From the NCBI GenBank assembly GCA_958295665.1, contig OY282559.1, positions 135,015,241 through 135,079,240 on the forward strand: DNA of 64,000 bases, in the 5' to 3' direction. The notes beneath the pieces were generated by a model. The model saw only the letters and a program-made list of their open reading frames with translations. It was not told the DNA's origin and searched no databases. The DNA is from Tipula vernalis. Its lineage: Eukaryota > Arthropoda > Insecta > Diptera > Tipulidae. Shown one piece after another: positions 45,573-56,499 of the stretch. Both the position numbers and the translations under genes were made by a program. Numbering within the stretch: the first letter of the stretch is position 1; each line of letters opens with the position of its first letter.

Positions 45573-46259
45573 CTAAGCTTGGTCAGCGGCAGCGCCTGGG
45601 ATAAAACGTCTGTAAAAATTGATCATGCCCAAAAAACGCTTGAGTTGATCAACAGTTACAGGCCGTTCGAAATTTTTAATGGAATTGACTTTGTCCGGAA
45701 AAGGAATATTGCCTTGTGCTTTGATAAGATGACCTAGAAATTGGACTTCGGGTAATTCGAAGATGCATTTGTCCAAATTGATGATCAAACCATACTCGGA
45801 TAATTTTTGAAAGATAATCTTGAGATGCTCAATATGTTCCTCGATGGTCTTGGATGCAACGAAAATGTCATCCAAGTAGACAAAACAGAAATTGAGGCCG
45901 GATAATACAGAATGCATCAGTTTTTGAAAAGTCTGTGCTGCATTCCTTAGGCCGAATGTCATTTTTGTGAATTCAAAAAGACCGAATGGTGTGGAGATGG
46001 CTATCTTGGGGACATCTGATGGTTCGATCGGGATTTCATGGTATGCTTGAACAAGGTCGATAGTGGAAAATATTATACAACTTGCGAGTTCATGCGAAAA
46101 GTCTTGTATATTCGGTATTGGGTATCTGTCAGGGATCGTGACTCGATTTAGTGAGCGATAATCACCGCATGGTCTCCAGTCTCCATTCTTTTTTAACACC
46201 AAGTGAAGGGGGCTCGCCCATGAACTATTACTCGGTCGACAAATACCCTGTGCCATCAT
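45573..46259 (-). pseudogene. CsRn1-type reverse transcriptase
   Basis: Contiguous [35 protein letters not shown] with the first aspartate, YLDD in [19 protein letters not shown] and [16 protein letters not shown]. The catalytic residues are intact. The start at 46259 is only a point in the open frame, since the protein should continue from the protease through a frame change near 46285. It ends in TAG, most simply a CAG-to-TAG change. Confidence 0.88.
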
Positions 46260-46279
46260 GTGTTCGAACTCTGTTCTCG

Positions 46280-46822
46280 CTATTTTGAATTCTCAGGCGC
46301 CAAACAACGCGCTTTTGCGTAAATTGGCTGACCTGTTGTTTCCAGATGCTGTGTAACATTGTGTTTGCTTGTAGTGTTACTTAATGAACGGTTTGTGATC
46401 TTCGGAAACCTTCTGATTAACTCTTGGATTTGTTTGGGTATTGTAACGTTGTTGATAAATGACAGACTTGATGTCTGCATATGTGCTGGTATGCCCTTAA
46501 CCGATAGTGAACTCACCGGATCGACGATCTTGCGTCCCCGCATGTCCACGATGAGGCCCGTGAATTTCAAAAAATCGGCGCCCAAAATTGGGGTCGTGAC
46601 GTCCGCGATGACGAATTCCCAACGGAATTCGCGACGTAATCCGACAACCAACTTTAGTAATTTGGTGCCATATTCGGGGACCGGTGTGCCATTAGCTGCG
46701 TAAAGTTTTACTGTAGAATTGGGTTTGACTGGCTTAAATAATTTTAGAGGGACAATCGACAAGTCAACAAGGAGTTTTAGGCGACTCATGTAGTCGAAAA
46801 TTATCAGGCGACTTGAAATCAC
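46280..46822 (-). pseudogene. CsRn1-type protease lacking its active-site triad
   Basis: RLIIFDYMSRLKLLVDLSIV places LVD directly before LSIVP. In relatives the aspartate is followed by T/S-G-A and another residue, so about three residues of the catalytic D-T/S-G loop are deleted. The downstream flap and GADFL region is normal (ILGADFLKFTGLIVDMRGRK). The peptide then runs toward RT but changes frame near 46285. Confidence 0.82.
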
Positions 46823-46859
46823 GTCATCGTTAACGGTCGCCAGCGTTGGTGACTGCTTA

Positions 46860-48079
46860 AAAATTTGTTTTTTGTTGGGACGAGCTGCCTATGTCTGTGC
46901 TTGAGTCTTGTGAGGCAATGCTCGCTTTACTCTGCCAGAATTTGCGTACAATCACGCATCTGCGTGCGTTGTCCCCGAATCTCTCGTGATAGTAACATGC
47001 ATCCGTACTTGGTTTTAATTTGTTATGCTGGGATCCTCAAGGTAGCCGCATGCCAAAAGGCTTCAGGTTTTTTGACACGCAGTCTACACTTGAAAGATAA
47101 AATTTTTCCTTCTCTCTTGTGTTATATTCTAAAAAGTTACTAAATGTTTTTGTTGTTGTATTATTTTTGGTAACTTTTTTAGAATAAAACACAAGAAAGA
47201 TGGAAAAATTTTATCTTTTTAGTGTAGACTGCGTGTCAAAAAACCTGAAGTCTTTTGGCATGCGGCTACCTTGAACGACTGAAATGTCTCCGATTTCTCG
47301 AATTATCTCGCGAAAGAGATCGCGACCCATGCGCCTGTCTACCTCCGGCTGTGATCAATTGCTTCACTTCGTTTACCAAACTTATGCGGAAGCCAGCCAA
47401 TATTTCCTCGAAATTTATTGGGCTGTTGGCTGCGCTTGTTGGTTTGGACTTGTGCCGGAATACTCTCGATGGCATTTAATCGCGTCTGCGAGATCATTTC
47501 CGTAAGGGCGTCTGCTCGTTCGGCTAACGTCTTCAGGTCCAGATCATTCTCAAACGGCGTTAAAACCATCTGGACCTTTTGGAGTAAACGCGACATCCAC
47601 AACTGTTGTAATGTTTTCTCGCTGAACTCACTGTCGGCGTTTAATTTAAATTCGCTCAACAGCTGTGAGGGTTTTTTGTCCCTTAGTGACCATCCTTGTA
47701 GGACGTTATTCATTTTTATCTTCTTTGACTCGCTTAGCACGCTCACTATCTCTTCGCGGAACGTGCTATATGGGGTATCTCCATTGTTTTGCAAGATAAG
47801 ATCCGCAAACGAATTATGCAAGCACGAATCTAGCGCGCTAATTGCGTGAGCGTATTTCGTGCACTCTGTGGTAATTCCAGCAACATTAAATAGTTGGTCC
47901 AAAATACAGAACCACACTGCTGGGGTTTGTGCGTAAAGTGACTGTGGCGGTTTGAACGCTACTTGGCCTATATAAGCTTCGGCTTGATTATCACTTTTGG
48001 GAACCCTATTATTGCTACTTGTGTCCCTGTTGTCCGTATTTGGTCTTTCCGTATGTGTGACTTTCGCATTTGCAAGCAA
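46860..48079 (-). pseudogene. gag: CsRn1-type gag, split by an inverted-repeat element
   Basis: The main frame (48079-47339) has the capsid-like region AVWFCILDQLFNVAGITTE, then SALDSCLHNSFADLIL and LRDKKPSQLLSEFKL, a pattern I know from CsRn1-clade gag. It runs into an arginine/serine-rich stretch at about 47280-47340, then the 238-bp insertion at 47037-47274. The Cys/His finger CYYHERFGDNARRC follows on the other side at about 46970-47015. Confidence 0.82.
47037..47274. mobile_element. 238-bp inverted-repeat MITE inside gag
   Basis: TCAAGGTAGCCGCATGCCAA at 47037 is matched in reverse complement by GGCATGCGGCTACCTTGA ending at 47274. The arms are about 105 bp each and highly similar, separated by a short T-rich spacer. 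It interrupts gag between its arginine-rich part and its finger, so it is younger than the host element. Confidence 0.88.
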
Positions 48080-48210
48080 CTCGCAGTTGATTGTGACATT
48101 TTATTGACCCGATGTTTAACACACCATACACGAAATATTTAAATGAAAAAAACGCGGTAATTGCTTGTAATTGTAAAAATAAATACCGCGGTAGTGACTA
48201 GTTTGTGTTC

Positions 48211-48227
48211 TGTTGTCGAGGTTACCA
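48211..48227 (-). other. Primer-binding site, tRNA-Trp-like
   Basis: On the minus strand TGGTAACCTCGAC resembles TGGTGACCCCGAC, the tRNA-Trp complement used by CsRn1-clade elements, with two changes in 13 bases. It lies about a dozen bases from the LTR edge as I define it. Confidence 0.55.
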
Positions 48228-48238
48228 CTTTTATGGGC

Positions 48239-48408
48239 CTCTCGGTTGTTTGTCTTGTTGTACTTGTGGTTTTTGTATTTGGTAAATGTTAAAAACCCAC
48301 AATTTTTGTTGACCCCTCATTAAAACATATCTGACTCCAAATTTGATATGTGCTTCTTTGTGTGTTGCCTCTGTGTGTAGAACCAGGGTTCCCTTATCCT
48401 GCCGTACA
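48239..48408 (-). repeat. 5' LTR of the CsRn1-type element
   Basis: 170-bp partner of 43569-43738. Confidence 0.85.
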
Positions 48409-49000
48409 AGCCCACTCGGTGTGGAGCACTTGCGGCGATGTTGGCCCACGTATCGTGGATACACTTAGTTTTGATTAATCCTCTTGATTAACAACACAAT
48501 TTTTATTTCTGTTTGTTATTTATTTTCATTTACTTTTAAGGACATATGTATATTGTTTTATTATAAACGGGTTTGTAATTGTAGATAAATGTAGGATATA
48601 ATTAATTTTTCTTGTTTATATATCTATATTTTTTTTATCTATTGCAAACAAAAAATACTTAATAACTGACATTTTTATTTTTCCAAAAGTACGTGATTAC
48701 ATTTTTAAATTTTGTTACATATTGTATTGTAATGAGCAATTTATACGGCGTCCCAGTGCTGGGGCAAAATGGTGCAAGCAGTGGGGTAATATAATCCACT
48801 TCCTTTATTTGCAATTATTGCATTTAAACCCTCGAGAAGTCGATTGCTGGTTTGTACACCGGTAATGAACCCACCCAGAACAGTAATCGCATTTTATCCA
48901 ATTTTCACCAGGTTTACGTTGACTCTACAAATCATCACAAACTAGACATCTGGTATCTTCTTGCGACTCAGCAAGTTTGCGTTTTTTTTTCTTCGCTTCA
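48409..49000. other. Interior of the pogo-like element, no ORF
   Basis: AT-rich; contains a subterminal GGGGCAAAATGGTGC motif near 48764. Confidence 0.5.
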
Positions 49001-49359
49001 AATTCAATTTTAATTCATTTTTGCTTAATCACTTTATTCTTTAATTTTTCAAGTTTCACAAAAACTTTGGAAGCTAAATAGTTTTTGTAACGGCTTCTTG
49101 TTAAAATATTACTGGTACCACATAACTTACTTTTTTTTCTTGTAAGAAATTTTTGGAATTGGTGAAATATTCGAGAACGTAAAGGTTGTATTTTTGCCAT
49201 TGGACGACAAATTCCCCATCGGTTCAACTAACCCTTCAAATAAGACAACGTCATTTGGACTAACGACTATAAGCGTATCTTCAAATACAACTTCTAAATT
49301 AGTTAAATCAAAATCAAGTCTTCTGTTGAACCAGCAAAAGTTTCACCCTGTATTAGTGA

Positions 49360-50600
49360 CTAGTAGGTTGTTATGTCATCGTTTGCCTCTAGTCGTTTAG
49401 GAGTTTCGGAGATGACTAAATTCTCATTACTGACAGCATTTCCCGTAGCACTGAAACCAATTGCTATATTCTCAAACGACAGTCTACAGAGACCAGCTAT
49501 GTTTTCAATCATTATCCTTCGCCCAGGATGATTTTTCATGCATAGATGGCAAGCCTTAACGTAGGCTGTCTTGAATGGCCGTAAATAACTCACATCGAGT
49601 GGCTGTAGTTTCTGAGTAGATTGAGGAAGTAATGATAACAAGATTATTTCATTCTCATATGCATATGTAATACCATCTAGATTCTTTGTTATAGGTCGTG
49701 TGGCCACCTTAGATAAGGAACACTTTTCTTTCATCGGAACAACGGACATTTTTAACAAAATGTTTAAGGAACTCTACAAAGATGATATCGGTATTCCATC
49801 CGTTATCAGATACACACTGTAGTGTTCCAGCAGGAGCATTCTCCATAAGCGAGGTCTTTATATTTTTACGAGGATATTTCATGATGGGTGGAACCATTTG
49901 ACCAGCGGCATTAGCACAACAAGCTACTATTACCGTTTTGCCTCTTTCTCCACTTGTAACAGCAGAAACTGACCGGCTTCCTTTCAGGGTGAGTACTTTG
50001 GCAGCTCTATGAACATTTTGCGTCCCGGTTTCATCCTTATTATAAACGTCATTTTCTGCGAAACAATTTGTTTTATAAATGAAATTTAGAATATCATAAA
50101 AATTTTCAATTTCATGTCGATCGATCCCCATTGCACGATTAAGCGATAATGATTCCGGTTTCCTGATACTAAGTTGCGAGCGAGGTCGATGAAAAGAAGT
50201 GGCCCAATCCGTTCCGCCCATACCTAATTCCTTATTAAAGCTGTCTGGTATACTATTTTTCGTGCAAAATTGAGGAACGAGTGGACGTAGGTCATCTAAC
50301 TTAATTCCATATCGCGATTGTTCCATTTAGATTATATAACTAACCAGTTTCTTCTCTTGCTCATCAATAGGCACTCGATATTTAGACCCCAAATGGTTTG
50401 TGTATAGAGCATATCTTGGAAATTTGGTTTTACCGGATAAACGGCGTCAGATAACATCTTTATTAACCTTAAATGTTCTGGCCGCCTCACGTACAGATTG
50501 TTCTTTATTTTTGACCGCTATTAAGGCTTTTTCCATATTTCCTTCTGTCCAATTGGCGCGGTCGGTTTTTGTAATTGCGTACCATATCTACCTAGAATAA
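49360..50600 (-). pseudogene. pogo/Tigger-like DDE transposase
   Basis: Minus strand, in order: an N-terminal helix-turn-helix (RANWTEGNMEKALIAVKNKE, then a TGA within a VI..RRLSGKTKF stretch, about 50400-50585), a TAA near 50327, then a CENP-B/pogo-type body (50326-49709). The body has DWATSFHRPRSQLSIRKPES, the first catalytic aspartate in NKDETGTQNV, and GQMVPPIMKY. Around 49705 the second-aspartate motif (normally LDGH/LDNH) is lost at a stop, and the rest (STQKLQPLDVSYLRPFK, with the third aspartate) continues in another frame to 49360. Several independent lesions; inactive. Confidence 0.82.
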
Positions 50601-51057
50601 TTTATCGAACGAATTTTTGTAATTTATAATTAATACGGGGCAAAATGACACACAAATTTAATGGTGTATCATTTTGCCGACGACATTTTTTTAAACGTTA
50701 TATTTAGTATTTTGATAGGTACAATTCTTTTTGCTATAAACCTTCACAGAATTTCAAGAATGACTTACTTTTTCCAATAAAATTAACCGTAGAACATCAA
50801 AACCAATACACTATCAAGCGTTCGTCTTTTGAATAATATTTTTCGAATTTTTTTTTTCGGTAGAAATTGGTATACCTACGTTTTTTATAGGATCGTAAGA
50901 AAACTGCAATAAATAATATTTACAGCGAAGTTAGCGACACTTGTTCGTTAAAGAAATTATCGCAGTTTACTGGTTCCATCTATTGGAGAAAAGCTAGTGT
51001 AATAATAGTGTAATAATATGTTTTCGAGTAATTGGATTATTTTGCCCCGCCTTACCC

Positions 51058-51400
51058 TACATTCTTGATTTGATTTCTGTTTTGTATGTTCTCTTGGATA
51101 TTTGTATCAATATCGAGTAATTTCACTAATTGTCAGTTTATTACTTGTATGTTGTAGAGGGATCCCTGTATTTCTTTTATCGGAGTATTGAAATTCTGGT
51201 TTTTAATTGCTGTAGAAAAGTTACAAAATAATTTATAATGCTATCATTTGTCGCATTATTTATTGCAAGATTATTTTCTGAAATCAACTGGCTTCGTTTC
51301 CGTTTCTGAAGTTACTTTGCAGTGGCTTTCCGTCACCATCCTAACATTCCTGTATCTTAATTGGATTCCATATTTCAGCACGACGAGCTTAGTATTGGCG
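51058..51400. other. No gene recognised
   Basis: AT-rich flank of the pogo-like element. Confidence 0.4.
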
Positions 51401-53870
51401 TAAAACCCAACTCCGACCAATATCAAATATATGACAAATATTTCAAGGCAAGTTAAGATTGCTCATGTTGCATTTAAATCACGTCAGCCCTTTAACGCAC
51501 AAACTGCAGAGGTATGGTTGGAGGGACAGTTTGGAGGGACAGTTTCAAGTATAATTCATTACATATAATTACCAAAAGCACCCGATATGCAGTTGGTGCA
51601 TTGACGATAGATTCAAGGTTACACAATCAATTCGCCAATGAAGGGAGGGAGTTATCAGAGTGTTAGGAGAATCGAAACGGACCAAATTTAACAAATGCAA
51701 TGGATGTGGAAAGGTGGATCATTTGGCGTGATTTTGCAGAAGTCTCATGGAACAACAACACCAGTGGAAGCAATAACAATAACAAGTTAGGTGGATTAGA
51801 AGCAAAACACAAAAAAGAAGGAGGTAGAAAGAAACAAAGTCGCTCACCTGGTGTGATACAGGTAATAATGGTGAGGTAGGTGATAGGATTGCAAGAAGTC
51901 TAAGTTACAATGAATTATCTTTTAGAATAAACTCAAAACGTATGAAATAGGAAACGAAAAATTACGGAGATTTTAAGATCGACACTGCCTCCGGTGTAAA
52001 TTACGTTCCGATCAACGTCGTATAAAAAACAAAAACAGAAATTCAAAATAATATATTTGACTGTAGTAACAATAAAGTCGAAATTTATGGTACTATGAAA
52101 CTGAATTGTTCGAAAAACATTTTTGAATCAATTCTTGGTTTAGATTAGAAGTTTCCATCAAGACAACTATCATAATGATAGAAGACGCAGAGCCGCTACT
52201 GAATGATTGGTTTGATTCATAAATATGTGCCGATGCTGGTAGTGGTAATTTGAAATTTCTCAGAAAAATGTATTTACTGTAGTGCGGTCATTGTTTATTT
52301 GTAAAGAGTAGGTATGGGTTAATCGAGATATGGCGCTTCAAGATTAAACAACGCCTGGCCTGTCTTCTGATGTGTACGACGAACGATTGAAAATTTTGGT
52401 AGAACAAAACTCTCTTCAAGCAATGCGAGAGTTAGCAGATAGCCTCAATATATTTCAAGAAAATGTGTGGCGTCACCTTGAGAAACTAGGGAAAGTGTCA
52501 AAGCTTGCAGTCCAGGTACCACACACTTTCATTGAAAACAACAAGGTGAACAGAAGGTCGATTGCCGTTAATAATTTCTCACGACAAAGAAATCAGCCTT
52601 TATTGATCAATATTGTTACTGGGGTTGAAAAGTGGATAACTTATGAAAATGTTGTGCAGTAAACACAGTGGTTGAACAAGAATAAGGCCCCGTCACCTCA
52701 TCCTAAAACTAGTGTTCACGACAGGAAAATTGTATTGCGTGTATTGTGGGATCGCCACGGTATTATTCACTTTGAAATGATGAATTGCAATGAAACATTT
52801 ATAGCAGAAGTGTATATTCAGCAGCTGCAACAAGTGCAGGAGAACCTTATAGAGGTGCATCTTGCGTTGATTAATCGACGATAAATACTACTATTCCATG
52901 ACAATGCTAAAATGGGCCTCACACTGCTACGCAGAAAAACATATTGGAACTAGACATGCTCCAACCAATTTCCACCGGATTCGGTTACTTCAAAATTCCC
53001 TTAACGGGAAAACGTTTACAAACGATTAGCAGGTACTTCAGCACTGCAAGGATCAAGTAAGTTCAGATCTAACTAAGTTCATGACCCCATTCGGACGATT
53101 CATATTTAATCTTGTAAATTTTGGTCTTAACTGTGTACCGGAAATATTTCAGCAAAACATGGCCTAAATATTTGGAGATATGCCAGGAGTCTTGCATATT
53201 TTGATGATATTGCGATTCTGGATCACAATCGGACTTTGTCGTTGGTTATTGATGTCTATAGCGACTCCTGGTGCTTTTTAAATATCTTACAACGCTCATT
53301 CCGAATTTGTCAAAGAGATCTGCAGCATTGCGTAACCTTACGAAAACCGTTGGTGCATTTGAATGGAATGAAACACATGATCACGAATTTCGTTACTTGT
53401 TGGAGGTAGTGATATAAATTATATCGCTTGCGATATAAATGGAGGAGATATCGTACGTCGTACATACGGTAACAAAGCTGCTTGCCTATTGGAGGAAAAT
53501 TGTAAAACATATCGCTCTACGATTGAACGAAATGAGAAGTATAATGCTATCTGCATGTTCATTTCCAACGGTTGGCCAATATATCATAAGCTTGACAACT
53601 TCAGTCAGGAATTCTATAAATTCAAATCGGAACCAGATCAACAAATCAAGGACATTATAACGGAATGTGAGATATGCGAAACTTTGAAAAGAAATAATCA
53701 AAAAGAGCCGCAGCTGGTAAGCCTAGTAGCTGGTGTTGCATGTATGACTGGTAATTTTGCGCCTGAAGATAATTTATGTTTTATAATTAGATCAGCCATG
53801 ATAGGTTGGACCAGCCATGATGGGCAATGTTTGAATGTATCAGGTTTTCTCCGAAAGTAACCAATGCTTT
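51400..53870 (+). mobile_element. Decayed mag-type gypsy element, interrupted by a mariner
   Basis: Remnants in the expected order. Gag with zinc knuckle CNGCGKVDHLA(stop)FC near 51700. Protease with KIDTASGVNYVPINV near 51980-52025. RT with TPFGRFIFNLVNFGLN and FDDIAIL near 53085-53225. The RT/RNase H connection ALRNLTKTVGAFEWNETHDH near 53326. An integrase-like part with CEICETLKRN near 53670. Stops and frame changes are frequent and no LTR was found. The mag-clade placement rests on the GRFxFNxxxFGLNxxPEIFQ and FDDI patterns. Confidence 0.65.
52330..52980 (+). pseudogene. mariner transposase, degraded
   Basis: Two open stretches (52372-52662 and 52672-52884) and a tail give a mariner transposase: N-terminal HTH region (SLQAMRELADSLNIFQENVW, RHLEKLGKV), the WVPH-like VPHTF, then TGVEKWITYENV where the first catalytic aspartate of TGDEKW is valine. 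Next come VLRVLWDRHGIIHFEMM and, after a stop, LLFHDNAKMG with the second aspartate. It lies between the protease and RT remnants of the gypsy element, so it inserted there. The third catalytic region is missing. Confidence 0.82.
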
Positions 53871-54285
53871 TCAATAGGGGTTAGGGTGGCGAGTGATCTC
53901 CCATTAATAATAGAGGAATTTGGGACTCGGATTCAAATTTGCGTCATAGTTTTGTCGGTAGTTCCAGAATATTCTCTATCAAAAATCGAATAAAAGTTAT
54001 CCAATTATTCTACAATATTTTAAGAGTACCAGTTTTTTTCCGAGGGTACCTAACGCCCTTCAATGGAGGTTGGTTTGGTCACAGTTAACCTCGCTTTTAG
54101 AAAAACATGCCCGAATTATGAATGTCATTTAATTTCAATAGATACGGTACATCCCGAACCCACGTCAGCGGATTTGGAGCGCTCTGATTCATCGATTTCT
54201 CTCGCATATAACTCGCGTATTTTTGACTTTTCGCGAAAATGACTAATAAACTTTCGTTTAGAATTTGGCGAAGAATCCGTGGTTG
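53871..54285. other. No gene; weak duplicated unit
   Basis: Two similar segments (TTCTCCGAAAGTAACCAATG near 53848 and TTTTCCGAGGGTACCTAACG near 54036) are each followed by a TTCAATrGrGG word, suggesting an old local duplication of about 190 bp. Confidence 0.4.
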
Positions 54286-54800
54286 GAATAGAACGTTCTA
54301 GAAGCTCATGGAAACCTGTATAAATTCAAAGGAAGTTTTAGAAATTTTCGTAAAAATCGGATAGAACGTTTTAGAAGCTCATGGAAACATAGGATGTTCA
54401 AGAAATGTTCATATACATTTTATAGATTTTTCTAGAAACCCAAGGAAACTCATAGAAATTCATAAATGTTTCTAGAAATTTTCACAAAAATGGAATAGAC
54501 CCGTTCTTGAAGCTCATGGCAACCCATGGAAATTCAAAGAACCTTCAAGAAATTTTCATAAAAATCGAATAGAGCGTTCTAGAAGCTGATGGAAAACCAT
54601 AAAAATTTATAAAATGTTCTAGTAATTTTCACAAAAATCGAATAGAACATTCCAGAAGTTCATTGAAACCCATAGAAATTCATAGGATGTTCTAGACGTT
54701 TTAGCTCATGGAAACCCATTCAACTTCATAGAATGGTCTAGAAATTTTCATAAAATTAGAATAGAACATTCTAGAAGCTCATGGAAGCCAATAGACATAT
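54286..54800. repeat. ~73-bp minisatellite with heat-shock-element-like motifs
   Basis: Units read (G)AATAGAACGTTCTAGAAGCT, then CATGGAAACCCATAGAAATT, then CATAGAATGTTCTAGAAATT and TTCACAAAAATCG. Unit starts lie at about 54286, 54359, 54492, 54567, 54640 and 54759, so the period is about 73 bp with partial units. Perfect GAAnnTTCnnGAA triplets occur at 54291-54303, 54645-54657 and 54764-54776, with near matches in most other units. Confidence 0.8.
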
Positions 54801-55496
54801 TGCCTGTTCCTAATGAAAGGTCAAAATTTTTACATGTTTATGTTATGGGCGATGTATAACTGGAGGTCGATGTGATGTGAAAACATTGTAGGAACAAAAC
54901 GGGAAATAATCGTTGAGTTACAAAATCTTCTCCATGATCATAATCAGTTATTGAGAATATTTAAAACTGTACTTGAAAGAATGGCTTCGGATGGTTATAA
55001 AGTTGTAATTCGGGCCGAGAAAGGACTTGCTTTAGGTGAGAATGCTCTCTGGAAACCGGTTTGCCGTCGTAACAGGAGTCGGTGATTTTGGTGAAATATA
55101 CACATATTCACAACCAAAAAGAAAACAAACCGAGCAACTACGAGTGAAAACATTGGAATTCAGTGCGCCGTATGCGTCAAGTTCAGTTAAAAAGAAAAAT
55201 ATCTGGTTATAAAACACGAAGACGGAAACGCTAATCTAAATGGAATTGCTCTATTTGAAATCCAGAAAGCTCTCGACGTGGCTGTTTCACGGAATCCAAA
55301 AAGTAATATGGACTAAAAGCGGGGAGTTGCTGTTATTAACAAAAACACGAACTATACCGTAGCGTCATTATTAAAATTAAAAAAAGCTCGGAGGACTAGC
55401 ACCAGTGGTGGTTACACAACACCTTTATTTAAATAACTCAAAGAGTGTGGTTTTCTTCCGGGATTTAATTCCTTTATTGGAAGAAGAGATTAAAGA

Positions 55497-55862
55497 ATGT
55501 TTCCATCCCAAGGAGTGATTGATATGAGGAAAATAAAACAGAAGTTTGAGGGCGAGTTGCAAGACACTGCAGCCATGCTACTTACTTTCAATACACCAAC
55601 CATTCTGCAGACTACATATGCCGGATTTAATAAAGTTGTCGTTCGACTATACATTCCAAACCCCATGAAATGGGGCACATGTTATAAGTTCGGATTTACC
55701 AAAAAGCGATGCGGAAATACATTAATTTTCTTCAAATGCGCTGAAGATTTGGAAGTTCTCCACAAGGAAACTTGCACAGAGGTGAAGTGCGTAAATTGCA
55801 AGGGCCCAATACCAGCACTAGTAGAGAGTGCCTGGATTAAAGGAGGGAACCGGAAATCATGA
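55497..55862 (+). pseudogene. LINE ORF1 (gag-like) fragment
   Basis: GVIDMRKIKQKFEGELQDTA, LLTFNTPTILQTTYAGFNKV and VVRLYIPNPMK lead into a Cys cluster (CYKFGFTKKRC, then EVKCVNCKGP). This is the RNA-binding ORF1 pattern of jockey/I-type LINEs (TP..IPVRxYIPNPxRCxxCxxFGH). The histidine of the first knuckle is not conserved. A Q/T-rich low-complexity stretch follows to about 56400. Upstream (54960-55490) similar sequence is spread over other frames. Confidence 0.7.
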
Positions 55863-56499
55863 AAATTAGAACAACAGACCGTATCACTTACTTTGAAGCA
55901 AGAGCGCAATATTATTAGGGCAACAGGGAAAATATTAGGGAAATCGTACTGCACAGAATCAGTCACAATTCAAACCAACAACCGACAAGCAAAACGAACA
56001 GCAACAGCAACTACAGTCTGTTCACCAAAATCAACAGCACCCATAAATAGACCAACAGATATAACTCCAACAGCTATCACCACAATACCAACAGCATCAA
56101 TCAACATCTCAACAATCAGTACAAAAATTTCAATCAGTGCTACCTCAGACTCAGACCCAAAACCTTACACAAATACCTCACATAAGTTCTATAAGTCAAC
56201 TACACCCCTCCTAACAAGAACAACAAACAATAAACAATAAACCACAGCAACTTTCTCAACAAAAACATTTACAAGAAGAGAACTTTACCACTACAACAAA
56301 ATCAACAAATTCAATCATCAGAACAATTGCAACCGCAAAAACAAAGTCAGTCAAGTATTCAACAAAAACAACATCTAGCAATATACTTTCTCACCACAAA
56401 ATTCAAGAAGTCAAAGATGGAAGGAACATTAGAAATATTTTGCTATGCAGAGCAATACTCAAACATTTTAACACAACCTGCTAGATCCAGTATTTCTTA

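Larger units (their letters stand above)
43569..48408 (-). mobile_element. Decayed CsRn1-type gypsy retrotransposon nested in the pogo-like element
   Basis: Minus-strand element with two 170-bp LTRs (5' at 48239-48408, 3' at 43569-43738), a tRNA-Trp-like primer site, gag, protease, RT, RNase H and integrase. Gag, the CYYHERFG finger and the SIDRLKP integrase end are those I associate with CsRn1-clade elements. Lesions: loss of the protease active-site residues, frame changes near 46285 and 44780, a TAG at about 45573, and a 238-bp inverted-repeat insertion in gag. No target duplication is visible (flanks AATAAT and AGCCC). Confidence 0.88.
43519..51057 (-). mobile_element. pogo/Tigger-like DNA transposon carrying a nested gypsy element
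   Basis: The left end GGTGATAGAGCGGGGCAAAATGAT (43519-43542; core GCGGGGCAAAAT) and the right end, which on the minus strand reads GGGTAAGGCGGGGCAAAATA from 51057, form terminal inverted repeats. Both are flanked by TA (43517-43518 and 51058-51059), the target used by pogo-type transposons. Subterminal copies of GGGGCAAAATG occur at about 48764 and 50638. The transposase remnant lies on the minus strand near the right end. A CsRn1-type element (43569-48408) sits just inside the left end. Confidence 0.8.

Noticed and set aside
55893..56240. Threonine/serine-rich 115-codon frame
   Set aside because: Low-complexity CAA/ACA-rich part of the decayed LINE, not a separate gene.
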